From the NCBI GenBank assembly GCA_034509495.1, contig CM067507.1, positions 7,731,468 to 7,795,467 of the forward strand: a DNA stretch of 64,000 nucleotides. The letters run 5' to 3'. Below the pieces are notes generated by a model that did not search any database, had not been told where the DNA came from, and saw only the letters and a program-made list of their open reading frames with translations. A program made the translations under genes and the position numbers. Positions 25,661 through 33,335 of this stretch are shown here, piece after piece (the first letter of the stretch is position 1; each line of letters begins with the position of its first letter). This DNA comes from Acestrorhynchus altus. Taxonomy: Eukaryota > Chordata > Actinopteri > Characiformes > Acestrorhynchidae.

Positions 25661-28600
25661 TCGTAATTCAAAGACTCAAGTGAAAATCAGATGAAAAGAT
25701 TATAGTATCAATCACAGTTTCAAAGGATCAGAGCTAAGAATGCAATGTAATATTACCACATTGACCATATTGGACTTTCTGCCACTACTGTTGACCAGAT
25801 ATTTTTGGTAGCTATCAAAAGGCTTCTATCTGAATTTTGGTCAGATATCTGACAACTCTTCTCAGAAGAATTGGGAAGTTTAAATGGGTAAATTTACATT
25901 TGTTGATTTTCTTGCTTTCTAGGGCTGTTATAATGTAACAGTTCCACTGGCAGAAAAACTAAGTATGATGCTACCACCACTATGCTTAACATGCCTCTAG
26001 TCATTGTAGCCAAATAATTCAATCCTTGTCTCCTTTGACTAAAAATCTGTCCCCTGGAAAGCCTTTTCATTGTCCGTGTGGTCAGCTGCAAACGTTAGTT
26101 GTGTTGTGGAACACAGCCGTCTTTTTAGGACGGAAGTATAGTTTGTTCTAGGTATGTTCCTGACCATCTCAACCAATTTCAAGTGACAGTTTGGGTCTTC
26201 TTCCAGATTTTAGCAAAGTGGATGCAGCTTCCAAAAATGTGTATTTATCTACAGTGCTTTGAGCTTCTGATTTAGGAATATACAGTTGTTTAGAAATGGC
26301 TGCAAAAGATCTTCCTGGCTTGTGTAAATCTTCTTTCTCAGATCTGCTGGGTCATCCTTGACTTTCCCATTCACATTAAGAGCTTTTAGACAAACCCCCC
26401 CCCCCAACATTTTATGAACAGAAAGGCCACCATCTGTAATCAGTTAACAGGATGGTGAGAGGGCCTGGGTAGCTAACAGACATTCTGAATAAATCAAGTG
26501 CGTACATTTTGACTCTGTATGTATCATTTTGATCCTATTGTAATTTAAGAAAACCTCAAATACTTAATAATTCATTGAAAGCCCAGTATAACCATGACAT
26601 TCCATGCAGAGTGTTTATAAATGTCCCACCACACCTGTATGTGGAAATTATGTACACATTTAAGACAAGTAAATTCAGTGACTTTTCACCCTTCAGCAGA
26701 AAACCCAGCAATCAATATGTAATCAACCGCTGCATCAGTTCAAATCAATATACACCACAACATCTGTGGAGTCTACACATGCAACACACATCCACCTTAT
26801 CCTAAAAAGTGTATCCAACCTGTTATACACGCATAGAAATATTTTAAATCGAACATTTTCAGACACACATAGCTTGCAACAGAGCAATATCCACTTCAAC
26901 ATTGTTATTGCTCTCTTTGGGAAAAACAGAACATGCCTCAAAGTCAAACCACTTTTAAGGGTTCATTCCAGGGTTATCATGGATACGACAGATGCATTCC
27001 AGGGTCTTGCTCTCATACACACACACACACGCACACGCACACACGCACACACACACACACTCGACCTAACACACATACAGTAATGGGTCTTCCAAACTCA
27101 GGGATCCATGTCTTCCCCCAAGCATCCACACAGTTTTCAGAGGATTCCCTGAAATCATTCCAGACAGTCTGAATGGACAGACTGGACAACAGACAGAGAT
27201 TGAACAACACCTTCACTGGGGGATAGGGAAAAGAGAGAGAGACAGAACGACAGCAAGACACACAGAAATACCTTTTCTTTTTCTAAACCTGCCAGCTGAA
27301 ACACAAAACACGTCAGTGGTTAAGTGTCCTCTTCGTAGATGAGTGTGTCTCCTTTCACCCACTGAATGCAGGTGTTCTTTGGTAGTATGTCTTACAAACA
27401 CACACACACACACACACGCACACGCAGACACACACACACACACACACACATACATATACACACACACACACACACACACACGTACATACATACACACACA
27501 CACACATGGTATACTCACTCTCGGGAGCTGAGCAGTCACTGGCTGTTTCAGCCTTGTCACTGTAAAAGAAAGAAAGCAGCTTACAAACTGGATTTCTGCC
27601 TGCATTACACTCTTAACAAATGGTTCTTCGAGAGATGCCATAAAAGAACATCTTTTGGTTGAATAGATTCCATAGGAAACCTTTTCTGTAATAGATCTCA
27701 CACATCTCTATTACAACCATGTTTCTTCAGGGCAGGCTGTAGCATTGTATCTGACTGACTATGTAAATTGCACAAGCTTTCCCTTCTGATTTGTGCTGTT
27801 GTGTCAGTAGCATCTTTTGTAAACCAAGGATGCCCTGAAGAAGAGTTTGAAAGCAATTCAAGCTGTTGGAAATCAACATACTGCAGACCACACCAGTCAG
27901 ATTACAATATTACAATAGCATTCTTTCGGTGGCAGTGGATAGAAGAAGGCACACACCATCGACACGAAGAACTGACGGATTGTTCGACAAGCGCAGAATG
28001 TTTAACAGCTACAATTGTGGACATTCAGCGAGCAGTGATGGCCACCTTAAGTCATCCTTATGTAGTAGTACCAGCAACATTGGCAGAAGGTTGTACAATG
28101 AAGGACTGCGTGGACACAGCTTATTGCAACGACTACCCTTAACATCACATTTGTTTAAATTCCAATAAAAACACGTGAGATGCAACTTACGGACTATCAG
28201 GGGCCCGGGTGAGAACACTCTGGACAAGACCAGTCAGGCTGGCAATCTGTTTTTCCATTGCCTCCATTCGCTCTCTACAAAAGAGAGACAGAGGGAAAGA
28301 AGAAGAAAAAGAAGAAGAATCTCAATAATAATAAAAAATGGCACTGAAATCGCAGTAATACTTAAAAAGCGGAAGTAAATACTCACCTGGTCTCTGTTTC
28401 ATTGCCAGGCAGTGGCGTGGCATACCCTGGCAATGCCACTCCATCACTCACGGGGCCTCCAATCACACACATCTGCTCCAGTGGTGGCCCCCCACCCCTG
28501 GCTTTGGGACTCTCTACAAACACTGTCCCATCTTTCCGGAATGCCTGCCTGCCCGGCGACCCTCTGCCTTGCTGTGATCCGTAAGGGTCCCTCGCATCCA

Positions 28601-31600
28601 ACATTTTTTGTGGCGAAGCTGGTGGCATTGTACGGAATCCTGCAGCTGCATAGGGGTCAGCATAGAGCGGACCTCCCGGCCTGTAGAGGGCACCTTCCAG
28701 CTCACAGTGAAGCGCAGCAGCTGGGTAGGGCCCCATAGAGCGCGCAGACCCACGACGGTAGGCCAGGGCCTGGGGTGAGTGGACTAACGCATAAGGGTCA
28801 GCATAGATGGCCTCATTCTTCAGCAACACCACGCTCTTGGACGCTGACGTCAGCTCCTCATCTGGTTTCACATCCCGACGCTCCAGAATGGCACTGGGTG
28901 AGGGGCAAAACACAGGTTGCCCGTGAGCTGCCTGCCCAGGGACATGGTGCTGATGCTGATGCTGGTAGGGGTGAGGCTGGGGGGAAGGCGGAGGGCCTCC
29001 AGCATAAGACGAGGGCCGCCCCCCAGTGTAGGACAGGCGGGAGTTCGACCGGGATGGTGAGCCTGAAGGGGATGAGGAGGAAGGGAGGGTGTTCAGGCGA
29101 CGAGTGGGAGAAGACTCCCTTGAAGCATACACCAGCTCCCTCTGATGTCAGTGGGGGGTAGTGGGGAGTGATGAGGGAGGGCAGGGGGTCATGCATGGGT
29201 GAAAAAAGAGGAAAGAAGGTGACAGCTGTTTCAGTCACTGACAGTACATAAAGCATAACAAAGTCAAAGTGACACAGCAGTGTCGCCTGGCAAGAAATGT
29301 GTCAAGATGTTTCCCCTTTACATGCTCACACACAGCAGGAATAGCAGCAACTCTTCTTCCACTGACATTACATCATTTTTAAGTAAAAAAAACAGCCTCT
29401 TTAGCAAATTAATTAAATAAAAATTAATTGGAAATAAATGAATACATATATTCATAAATAATAATAAAATAGTAACTGTGACATTCAAAACTATCAAACT
29501 TGTTAGGCCTTAAATGACATTTTATAAGGTCAAGTTGCCCAACAAGCTCCCTCAAGCAGCTGGCTATGGATCTTAAAATGAAGCTAATTGAGCAGGGAAA
29601 GGCTATAACAAATATGTCAACATGCTTGCAGTTCCTACTATCCAAAACATTATAAATAAATGCCAGGATCTGTGGAAGTCAAGGCAAGATTTAGAAAACC
29701 AAGTAAACTCTTATAGAGAAAGCTCTCTGATGCTGACCACAACGGCAAAGCAAAATCCCGTATGGGGGTAAAGCAACTGCAGCAATGTGGACAATTCCAC
29801 TGCGAAACAATGATTGCGTAAAAATGAAATGTATGGAAGAGTCACCAGGCAGAAACCTAATCTGGTCAATATCAAAAGTATGAAAACTGCAGTGATGACA
29901 TTAAAATGGAACCGTTGAGCACTGAGGTGGATCTATTATGCATCGGGGTTATTTGGCAATTGAAAGAATAAATTTCAGCAAATATCAGCACGTACCGGCA
30001 GCAAATGTCATGCAGTCAGACAAGAAACTGAATCTGAAAAGAGGCTGGTTTCTACAACATGACAATGTAAAGCAGATGCAAAACATCTTAAAATCCATCA
30101 TGAACTAACCAAAGACTTTGGAATGTTCCTGACAGCCAGTCACTCAAAATCTGATATTACAAATTCATTACATGCAAGAAGTGTTCTGAAAGGAAGAGTG
30201 GGTGAAAATTTCAGAAACAAAAATAGAGTACATTAAATGGCTACAAATAGCATTTGCAACCTGTAAAATGGATGTCCAAATCTACTTCTGCCTTCTCCCT
30301 AATTCTTATTTACTGTACATACTTTTGGTCCACAATCTGTGTCAGAAATATCAGACCTAGAACCGTAGAAAAAAGTGCATTCTGACACACACTGACCCGC
30401 AGATCTCCATTGGTGATGTGGCCGTGGTGCCCATGGTGGGGTGTGTTGTAGGGTGTGTCCCGGAGTGGAGGCTCACGGCAGTAGATCTTTATGACACAGC
30501 GATCGTGAACATCTCGTGGGTCCTCCAGCTCATAGAAGATGTTGCGTGCCTCATCCTTGATGAGGATGGCTGTGCTGGGCGAACGCAAAGCACCCATAGT
30601 CAGCTTCTGTGGGAACATGTGCACGATGAGAGCATGCAGTGTCTCCATGCTGGTCAGCTCATGTGTGATGTGAACACGCCTTGTCTCATCTCCAAACTGC
30701 AGGAACAAGACACCTATAAATAGAGAAAGAGGGCGGGAGCAAGGATGGTGGGGAGAAGGAGGGGGAAAAGTGAGGGAGTAAGGCAGAAAGTAAGAGAGAG
30801 CAGAGAGAATGGTTATTGTCACAACAGAAAGGAAGGGAGGCATAAATAGATATACTTTGAGTTAGTGTGTGTGTGTATGTGTGTGTGTGTGGGGGTGCTA
30901 TTTTAAGCATACTTTATTTACAGGGGTTGTACAATGAAACTGAAACACCTGGTTTTAGACCACAGTAATTCATTAGTATGGTGAACTAGGGCCTCCTTTT
31001 GATGCCAATACAGCGTCAGTTTGTCTTGGGAATGACATTTTTTGGATACAATCCGGGTTAGAACCCGAACATCCCTTTCAGACAGCTTCCTCTTACGTCC
31101 ACAGTTAATCCTGTTGGATGTGGTTTGTCCTTCTTGGTGGTGCTGACATTACCCTGGATACTGTGGCTCTTGATACATCACAAAGACTTGTTGTCTTGGT
31201 CACAGATGCACCAGCAAGATGTGCACCAACAATTTGTCCTATTTTGAACTCTGGTATATCACTCATAATGTTGTGTGCATTGCAATATTTTGAGCAAAAC
31301 TGTGCTCTTACCTGCTAATTGAACCTTCACACTCTGCTCTTACTGGTGGAATGTGCAATTAATGAAGATTGGCCACCAGGCTGCTCCAATTTAGCCATGA
31401 AACCTCCCACATTAAAATGACAGGTGTTTCAGTTTCATTATCCAACCCCTGTATATTTGAATGTCCATGTAAGTATCCATAAGAGCATTAAACTGAAGTA
31501 TAGCTGATGAATGCTCTGCCTGACTGTATATCAACAAAATTCCACCTGAACCTGACAGCAGGCCAACAAAATTCCCTCTGTACACTGAAACTAATAAAAT

Positions 31601-32105
31601 AGTCTGAATGTTACATAAACAGGTCACAGGATAAAATTCCATGTTCATAATGAGCTGTATTTTTGCATCTCTATGCCAATATTATAAACGACTCCAGTGG
31701 GTCAGATTAAAACGTGATTAAGGTAATAAAAACAGGGAGTAATCAAGCAGTAACTGCAGGCTCAAACATAAAGGAGACATGCTGTAAGAAAATGTGAATC
31801 TGAGCCCAAAGGATATTTGAGATATACGAATCTAAATGTAAAAGGGAGAGAGCCTGAGTGTGTACTTCAGTACAATGTGTGTTTGTGTGAATGTGTGACA
31901 GCAAGGTGATACCAGGTGCTCTGAGTTTGCTCTGGCTGGGTGAGCGGGCAAGAGGGAGGCTCTGTCTGAGGCGGTTGGTACGGCTGAAGCCCAGAGGCAG
32001 CTCAGCATCAGCCATGCTGTCTAAACTCTCTGCAGAGGCGTAGAATGCCCGGCCTCCCACCTGTTCACCCAGAGATTGACCACCGCTAGCCCGAGGAGTC
32101 CTGGC
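7282..32105 (-). CDS. srcin1: SRC kinase signaling inhibitor 1 (p140Cap), 3' two-thirds, 15 exons
   Basis: SRCIN1/p140Cap is a cytoplasmic scaffold that works with p130Cas, Csk, Src, EB3 and cortactin at adhesion sites and dendritic spines and restrains Src kinase. Exons in order: 32105-31913, 30713-30397, 29141-28387, 28274-28191, 27559-27519, 23560-23400, 21204-21039, 20885-20755, 20551-20410, 20237-20005, 18250-18021, 17690-17402, 13692-13550, 11117-10932, 7440-7297 (stop by read-through at 7284-7282). All have AG/GT borders and joining phases, except that 21204-21039 is one base short. Landmarks: LPLGFSRTNRLRQSLPL, LFLQFGDETRRVHITHE, ASRESSPTRRL, ILERRDVKPDEEL, MEAMEKQIASLTGLVQS, DINRLLEETQAEL and LTVPRYRTEKPSKSPPPPPP. 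These fit SRCIN1 better than its paralogue KIAA1217 (sickle tail), especially the C-terminal third. The N-terminal exons are not in the window. Which of the fish duplicates this is cannot be told. Confidence 0.93.
7441..10931 (-). other. srcin1: srcin1 intron
   Basis: Intron between the exons ending 10932 and starting 7440. It holds a duplicated CAATTAAGCAG motif at 7982-8016, a degenerate palindromic repeat near 10310-10590 and otherwise AT-rich unique-looking sequence. No nested gene seen. Confidence 0.8.
10480..10595. repeat. Short palindromic repeat (AAGTTCTTCAAAGAACCTT type)
   Basis: Contains AAGTTCTTCAAAGAACCTT, nearly its own reverse complement, followed by GGTTCTTTCAAAAGGTTCTT. Related GGTTCTT / CCATAGAA fragments occur at 10310-10385, 19260-19335 and 27615-27690, suggesting a dispersed palindromic miniature element. 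Confidence 0.5.
10932..11117 (-). CDS. srcin1: srcin1 exon (PPIKLRRPS...KIMAELE)
   Basis: 186 nt, exactly 62 codons, acceptor cctcctgcag, donor CTTGAG/GTAAGC. It encodes KLEKSENCEEPNVQTQ, TPPIKLRRPSTS, RPSSTPPVIAAS and a charged end DEDEEEKIMAELE, matching mammalian VKLRR...DEDDEDRIIAELE. Confidence 0.95.
12016..13299 (+). mobile_element. Tc1-like DNA transposon in srcin1 intron
   Basis: Left end TACAGTACATCCGGAAAATA and right end complementary to TACAGTGTATCCGGAAAGTA, both starting at TA, 1.28 kb. It is inserted opposite to srcin1. The left end continues TTCACAGTGCTTTACTTTTT and the right mirrors it as TTCACAGGGCTTCACTTTTA. Confidence 0.92.
12370..13260 (+). pseudogene. Tc1-like transposase, degenerate
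   Basis: Readable pieces include VDLRDRIVSRHRYREGYRK near 12400, NMIWSDKTKNKLFGLSGKRY near 12750-12800 (the first catalytic Asp region) and, in shifted frames, HGCGSTMLWGCF near 12860 and a NPIERLWKYLK-like segment near 13118-13147. Many frameshifts and stops separate them, so it is a fossil. Confidence 0.85.
13550..13692 (-). CDS. srcin1: srcin1 exon, proline-rich SH3 ligand
   Basis: 143 nt, acceptor gatgacag, donor GTGAAA/GTGAGC. It encodes ELTVPRYRTEKPSKSPPPPPP, RRSFPSGHGLTTN and SGEVIIVNKS. The polyproline RR segment is of the SH3-binding type used by this protein family. A 64-base UG repeat lies about 18 bases upstream of the acceptor. Confidence 0.95.
13711..13774. repeat. (CA)n microsatellite at srcin1 acceptor
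   Basis: About 64 bases of nearly pure CA on the plus strand, so UG repeat in the srcin1 pre-mRNA, ending about 18 bases before the exon at 13692. Confidence 0.95.
16620..16945. repeat. Possible hAT-type element fragment
   Basis: The right edge reads ATTGTTTACTGTTACACCCC, resembling termini of fish hAT-like non-autonomous elements, and the preceding text has scattered similarity to dispersed fish repeats. No transposase and no matching left terminus were seen, so this is tentative. Confidence 0.25.
17010..17250 (+). repeat. Dispersed repeat with GCTCCTGGGCT core, copy 1
   Basis: Contains TTTTGCTCCTGGGCTACTCT followed by TTGGGAAGTGG. It shares this core and order of segments with 21310-21560 and with the reverse strand of 51095-51425. 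Likely a non-autonomous transposon or SINE family; I could not name it. Confidence 0.5.
17402..17690 (-). CDS. srcin1: srcin1 exon (AAERDWEEKR...DINRLLEETQAEL)
   Basis: 289 nt, acceptor gtgtctag, donor TCAG/GTACTG. It encodes AAERDWEEKRASLTQFSAQ, DINRLLEETQAELMKAIPDL and then a Pro/Ser/Lys-rich tail ending MPRRESG. The first half is nearly identical to mammalian SRCIN1 and clearly different from sickle tail, which supports the gene assignment. Confidence 0.95.
18021..18250 (-). CDS. srcin1: srcin1 exon, low-complexity linker ending DKGVSVE
   Basis: 230 nt, acceptor cattccag, donor CTG/GTAACT. It encodes an Ala/Ser/Thr/Gly-rich linker and then REPDKGVSVEVRL. The final DK-VSVE matches the mammalian junction DKAVSVE/AAERDW. 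The extra VRL comes from using GT at 18020; another GT at 18029-18028, after GTGGAA, would remove exactly these three codons. Confidence 0.9.
20005..20237 (-). CDS. srcin1: srcin1 exon (QVSEGMW...DVDFSKSCDLDI)
   Basis: About 233 nt, with tandem acceptors 4 bases apart (exon starts 20237 or 20233); only 20237 fits the length of the preceding exon. It encodes QVSEGMWKTPDDF, DVDFSKSCDLDI, then a long Ser/Thr/Leu-rich low-complexity run. Donor ATAG/GTATCA, leaving phase 1. The acceptor follows a roughly 77-base UG repeat. Confidence 0.88.
20244..20320. repeat. (CA)n microsatellite, 77 bases
   Basis: Nearly pure CA on the plus strand with one TACA interruption. It reads as (UG)n in srcin1 pre-mRNA and abuts the acceptor of exon 20237. 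Confidence 0.97.
20377..20407. repeat. (GT)n microsatellite just after srcin1 donor
   Basis: 31 bases of GT on the plus strand, (CA)n in the srcin1 transcript, starting directly after the donor of exon 20551-20410. Confidence 0.95.
20410..20551 (-). CDS. srcin1: srcin1 exon with multiple frame jumps
   Basis: Starts FPTLQSKMR in the expected frame. Similarity to the family (VEVEA, FLKEEP, DALLKRC, ITDTL, then RR-QV) then hops between all three frames, and the initial frame meets TGA at 20456-20454. Net exon length (142) still fits the phases of its neighbours. The exon lies directly between a (UG)n acceptor tract and a (CA)n tract just after the donor. Several one- or two-base deletions, mostly next to short homopolymers, explain the pattern. 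Confidence 0.75.
20554..20620. repeat. (CA)n microsatellite abutting srcin1 acceptor
   Basis: 67 bases of pure CA on the plus strand. In srcin1 sense the (UG)n runs straight into the acceptor TAG at 20553-20552, leaving no ordinary pyrimidine tract. Confidence 0.97.
20755..20885 (-). CDS. srcin1: srcin1 exon, second coiled-coil segment
   Basis: 131 nt, acceptor tgattgtag and donor AAGA/GTAAGT. It encodes DLEQSVDEMKTGAGLNHRL and then EVEQKSQELRRLGETLTDLK, matching the mammalian segment DLEKSVEKI...LKQLGETLTELK. The frame is intact. The acceptor lies 17 bases from a 62-base UG repeat. Confidence 0.93.
20902..20963. repeat. (CA)n microsatellite upstream of srcin1 acceptor
   Basis: 62 bases of CA on the plus strand, about 17 bases before the exon start at 20885. 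Confidence 0.97.
21039..21204 (-). CDS. srcin1: srcin1 exon with apparent one-base frame disruption
   Basis: Encodes LQNQDSVHALLRQTEADL and continues to LLVEEET, then runs into TGA at 21057-21055. In another frame the 3' part reads LNEEELIIQQL, matching mammalian LNDEELITQQL, and joins the next exon correctly. The length (166) is one base short of the phase needed (remainder 1 instead of 2). The acceptor follows about 60 bases of UG repeat. Two acceptors 6 bases apart (exon starts 21204 or 21198) are possible. Either the sequence has an indel error or the gene is damaged here. Confidence 0.78.
21210..21275. repeat. (CA)n microsatellite abutting srcin1 acceptor
   Basis: About 65 bases of CA on the plus strand with one ACAAAC interruption. 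In srcin1 sense it ends GTGAGCAG, the acceptor of exon 21204. Confidence 0.97.
21310..21560 (+). repeat. Dispersed repeat with GCTCCTGGGCT core, copy 2
   Basis: Contains TAAAGCAACATTATGTGAGA, CTTGCTCCTGGGCTCCCCCT and TTGGGAAAG, then a GAGCCCAGAG segment. The same order is seen inverted at 51095-51425. Confidence 0.5.
22100..22360 (+). repeat. Possible LTR fragment
   Basis: Pyrimidine-rich DNA with repeated CTGTCTT/CTGTTTTG words, then a TATTTAAGGTCC promoter-like motif near 22305. The style resembles the solo LTR at 55327-55700. No TG...CA ends or target duplication were identified here. Confidence 0.3.
22575..23345 (-). mobile_element. Tc1-like remnant in srcin1 intron
   Basis: The low end carries the AT-rich terminal region of a Tc1 family (CAAAATATTGAAATATTTCA; a GATCAGTATGGCTTATAGCT segment). 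The minus strand then reads transposase pieces: GLRLGSVHQEPPHIDVFRNC near 23100-23160, KSLLKQRHFTWS near 23040-23075 and SHERTFCIFFGNQESWRL near 22935-22990. The rest of the gene is deleted or scrambled. Confidence 0.8.
23011..23047. repeat. (AATAGT)n repeat inside Tc1 coding remnant
   Basis: Six-base unit AATAGT repeated about six times, replacing the transposase segment that normally follows FTWS. In the minus frame it reads Ile-Thr repeats. Confidence 0.85.
23400..23560 (-). CDS. srcin1: srcin1 exon, first coiled-coil segment
   Basis: 161 nt, acceptor ttctctgcag, donor CTACAG/GTACGA. After a Pro/Ser-rich start (ALMPPPLTGSSQ) it encodes RSQMQLHLSELQHSTAEL and RRQLTQLRKLQ, a leucine/glutamine heptad pattern matching the family coiled coil. 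Phases 1 and 0 agree with the neighbours. Confidence 0.94.
24742..24782. repeat. (TA)n microsatellite
   Basis: About 41 bases of alternating TA. Confidence 0.97.
25594..25659. repeat. (AAT)n microsatellite
   Basis: About 22 perfect AAT units. Confidence 0.97.
27015..27060. repeat. (CA)n with CG interruptions
   Basis: CA repeat interrupted by ACGC units, on the plus strand, in a srcin1 intron. Confidence 0.9.
27398..27506. repeat. Long compound (CA)n next to srcin1 donor
   Basis: About 109 bases of CA with CG, AGAC and CATA interruptions. In srcin1 sense it is a UG-rich tract beginning about 13 bases after the donor of the 41-nt exon. Confidence 0.93.
27519..27559 (-). CDS. srcin1: srcin1 41-nt small exon
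   Basis: A 41-nt exon between ttttacag and GAGA/GTGAGT, encoding DKAETASDCSAPE. Its phase (2 in, 1 out) joins its neighbours exactly, and it lies where mammalian SRCIN1 has a short acidic, variable linker. The donor is followed almost at once by about 110 bases of UG-rich repeat. Skipping it would shift the frame. Confidence 0.75.
27900..28165 (+). pseudogene. Tc1-like transposase N-terminal fragment
   Basis: In the plus frame starting near 27866 the sequence reads RRTDGLFDKRRMFNSY, then SSTSNIGRRLYNEGLRGHSL, matching the second helix-turn-helix of Tc1 transposases (type TVQRRLYEQGLRGR). It lies antisense in a srcin1 intron. An overlapping frame looks like a secreted Cys-rich protein but lacks an ATG (see rejected items). 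Confidence 0.6.
28191..28274 (-). CDS. srcin1: srcin1 exon (ERMEAMEKQIASLTGLVQS)
   Basis: 84 nt between ttgtag and CC/GTAAGT. It completes TETR from the preceding exon and encodes the invariant segment MEAMEKQIASLTGLVQSVL, a predicted helix before the coiled coils, ending TRAPDS. Confidence 0.94.
28387..29141 (-). CDS. srcin1: srcin1 large exon, Ser/Pro-rich with tyrosine motifs
   Basis: 755 nt, the largest exon. It opens REL-VYASRESSPTRRL and runs through a Ser/Pro-rich region, a His/Gln-rich run (HPYQHQHQHH), ILERRDVKPDEEL, then EAIYADPYALV and GPLYADPYAAAGF. EAIYA sits where mammals have EGLYA, a tyrosine reported to be phosphorylated and to bind Csk. GC content is much higher than in the flanking introns. 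Acceptor gacatcag, donor AG/GTGAGT, leaving phase 2. Confidence 0.95.
29480..30290 (+). pseudogene. Tc1-like transposase remnant in srcin1 intron
   Basis: Near 30035-30100 the plus strand reads RGWFLQHDNVKQMQNILKS, the remains of the FQQDNDPKHTSK motif with the second catalytic Asp retained. It is followed near 30180-30270 by KEEWVKIS...YIKWLQIAF, the C-terminal helix of the family. Stops interrupt the frame, and no clear terminal repeats were delimited. Confidence 0.68.
30397..30713 (-). CDS. srcin1: srcin1 exon, conserved AIP3-like N-terminal block
   Basis: 317 nt, entering in phase 1 and leaving in phase 0 (donor CTGCGG/GTCAGT). It encodes VLFLQFGDETRRVHITHE, LHALIVHMFPQKLTMGAL, TAILIKDEARNIFYELED and ITNGDLR, the most conserved part of the SRCIN1/sickle-tail family. 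Where mammals have the tyrosine motif EPLYA, this exon reads EPPLRDTPY followed by a His-rich HHGHHGH insertion. Confidence 0.95.
30840..30890. repeat. Short (GT)n tract
   Basis: Interrupted GTGTGTATGTGTGT tract of about 30 bases ending in a GGGGG run. Confidence 0.8.
30919..31453 (-). mobile_element. 0.5-kb internally deleted Tc1, copy A
   Basis: Termini CAGGGGTTGTACAATGAAAC and the complement of CAGGGGTTGGATAATGAAAC, each next to TA, about 535 bp. The minus strand holds only the first part of a Tc1 transposase (helix-turn-helix region) directly joined to the right terminal region. Same structure as 33336-33859 and 61429-61934. Confidence 0.85.
31913..32105 (-). CDS. srcin1: srcin1 exon (ASAESLDSM...LPLGFSRTNRLRQSLPL)
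   Basis: This 193-nt exon follows a pyrimidine-rich acceptor ending ctag, and its donor reads CCTG/GTATCA. It encodes 64 residues plus one base, with YASAESLDSMADAELPLGF and RQSLPLARSPSQSKLRAPG, a basic serine-rich stretch just before the folded block. It is the most 5' exon recognised in the window. Residues before YASAES (ARTPRASGGQSLGEQVGGRA) are less conserved. Confidence 0.93.
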
Positions 32106-32299
32106 CTAGAAAGGGAGACAGGGAGAGTATTATGGGATGTGAATGGCAGGCTTAAGTAATATAAACAAATGAAAAGAAATATGTGCAAATATAATTAATA
32201 GAAATACCCATATATGTTATGTGTAAAATTAAAAGTAGGTGTCGGACCTCAGCTACAAATGATTAGAACATGGTTAGAAAAGTTTTCAAAGAAGCTTGT

Positions 32300-32565
32300 T
32301 TTATGAGCAGCTGTGGCCTGGTGGTTGGGGAACCAGCCTTGTCACTGGAAGGTCGCTGGTTTGAATCCCAGGTAGGACATGACTGAAGTACCCTTGAGCA
32401 AGGCAATGAACTCCCCAGGTGCTCCCTGGGCACTGAGGATAGGGATGCCCACTGCCCTGGTGTATGAATTCACTAGTGTGTATCACTGCTGGGTAAAACC
32501 CAGAGGTCTGATTCCCATGTGTGCACAACACAGTGGGTCAAATAAGTATAATTACTTACTTAGTA
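32300..32565 (+). repeat. tRNA-derived SINE
   Basis: A tRNA-like head with an A-box-like GTGGCCTGGTGGTTGGG and B-box GGTTTGAATCC about 35 bases apart, followed by a non-tRNA body (ACCCTTGAGCAAGGCAATGA) and an ATTACTTACTTAG tail. This is typical of teleost SINEs with an internal RNA polymerase III promoter. It lies about 195 bp upstream of a srcin1 exon. Confidence 0.85.
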
Positions 32566-33335
32566 TTTAAACCTCAGGCATTTAGTCTGGTTAGATTTAT
32601 TAAATCCTAAAACTTATGCAGGATTATAGAACACCTGAAAGGTTCACAAAACCACCACTGTAGCTTTTACCATAGTTTATGGTGACGTACAGCATCTACC
32701 ATCAGACAGAGATGCACAGATTTGAGTTTCATCGGAGTTGTGCAAGAAGGAAACATCTGGGCAAGAATAATTCATTGATTCGAGTCCAGTTTGTGCTGGT
32801 CATCCTCTCTGTTACTCCTGACGGGCGATTATGGGGTTGTGATTCACTCTTAAACATCACTGTACCTGACGCACCCTGAGAGAAATATGCCCCTTTCTCC
32901 ATTTACTGGTCAGTCTCCTGTATAGAGATTCCTTACTCCATTGTCTCTATGCAGATTCAACTCCTCTTCTTCCTCGTCCAACCCTCTACCTTCCTCTATG
33001 TATATAAGGTCCTCCCGAAATATCTTAGATCAGACTGGGTAGACTGTGTAGACTGGACTGACTGATGAGGCAGACTGGTAGATTGGCCAGACTGATGACC
33101 AACTAAGCTGTGCCCATGTATGATTCTCAGTCTGCACATGAATAAGCCCACAATCTGAACATCCAGTCTCATAACTACTGTATGCCGAATTCCTAACAAC
33201 CCATAACAGAGCTAAACACACCATTCTATCATGTCCACCCCTAAATATTAACAAAGGTTTTGGTGTTGAATGAAGAATGGGGGTAGACAGAGGCTGTTAT
33301 ATTATGCATTAAGGCTCTGGACTAGTACACATACA

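Larger units (their letters stand above)
23561..27518 (-). other. srcin1: srcin1 intron, AT-rich
   Basis: A 3.96-kb intron holding the TA and AAT microsatellites listed separately, a C-run near 26395-26405 and short A/T-rich sequence. Many ATTTA-like stretches. No nested gene recognised. Confidence 0.75.

Noticed and set aside
27768..28142. A 124-codon frame that looks like a secreted Cys-rich protein with a signal peptide
   Set aside because: It starts at TTG, not ATG, and has no ATG before the hydrophobic part. The overlapping frame carries Tc1 transposase helix-turn-helix similarity, so the secreted look is most likely chance.
28412..29161. Frames on the plus strand and alternate minus frames over 28383-29256
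   Set aside because: Shadows of the GC-rich srcin1 exon 29141-28387.
7282..32105. Assignment to KIAA1217 (sickle tail) instead of SRCIN1
   Set aside because: The C-terminal exons (AAERDWEEKRASLTQ, DINRLLEETQAEL, ELTVPRYRTEKPSKS) follow the SRCIN1 pattern as I remember it and not that of the paralogue.
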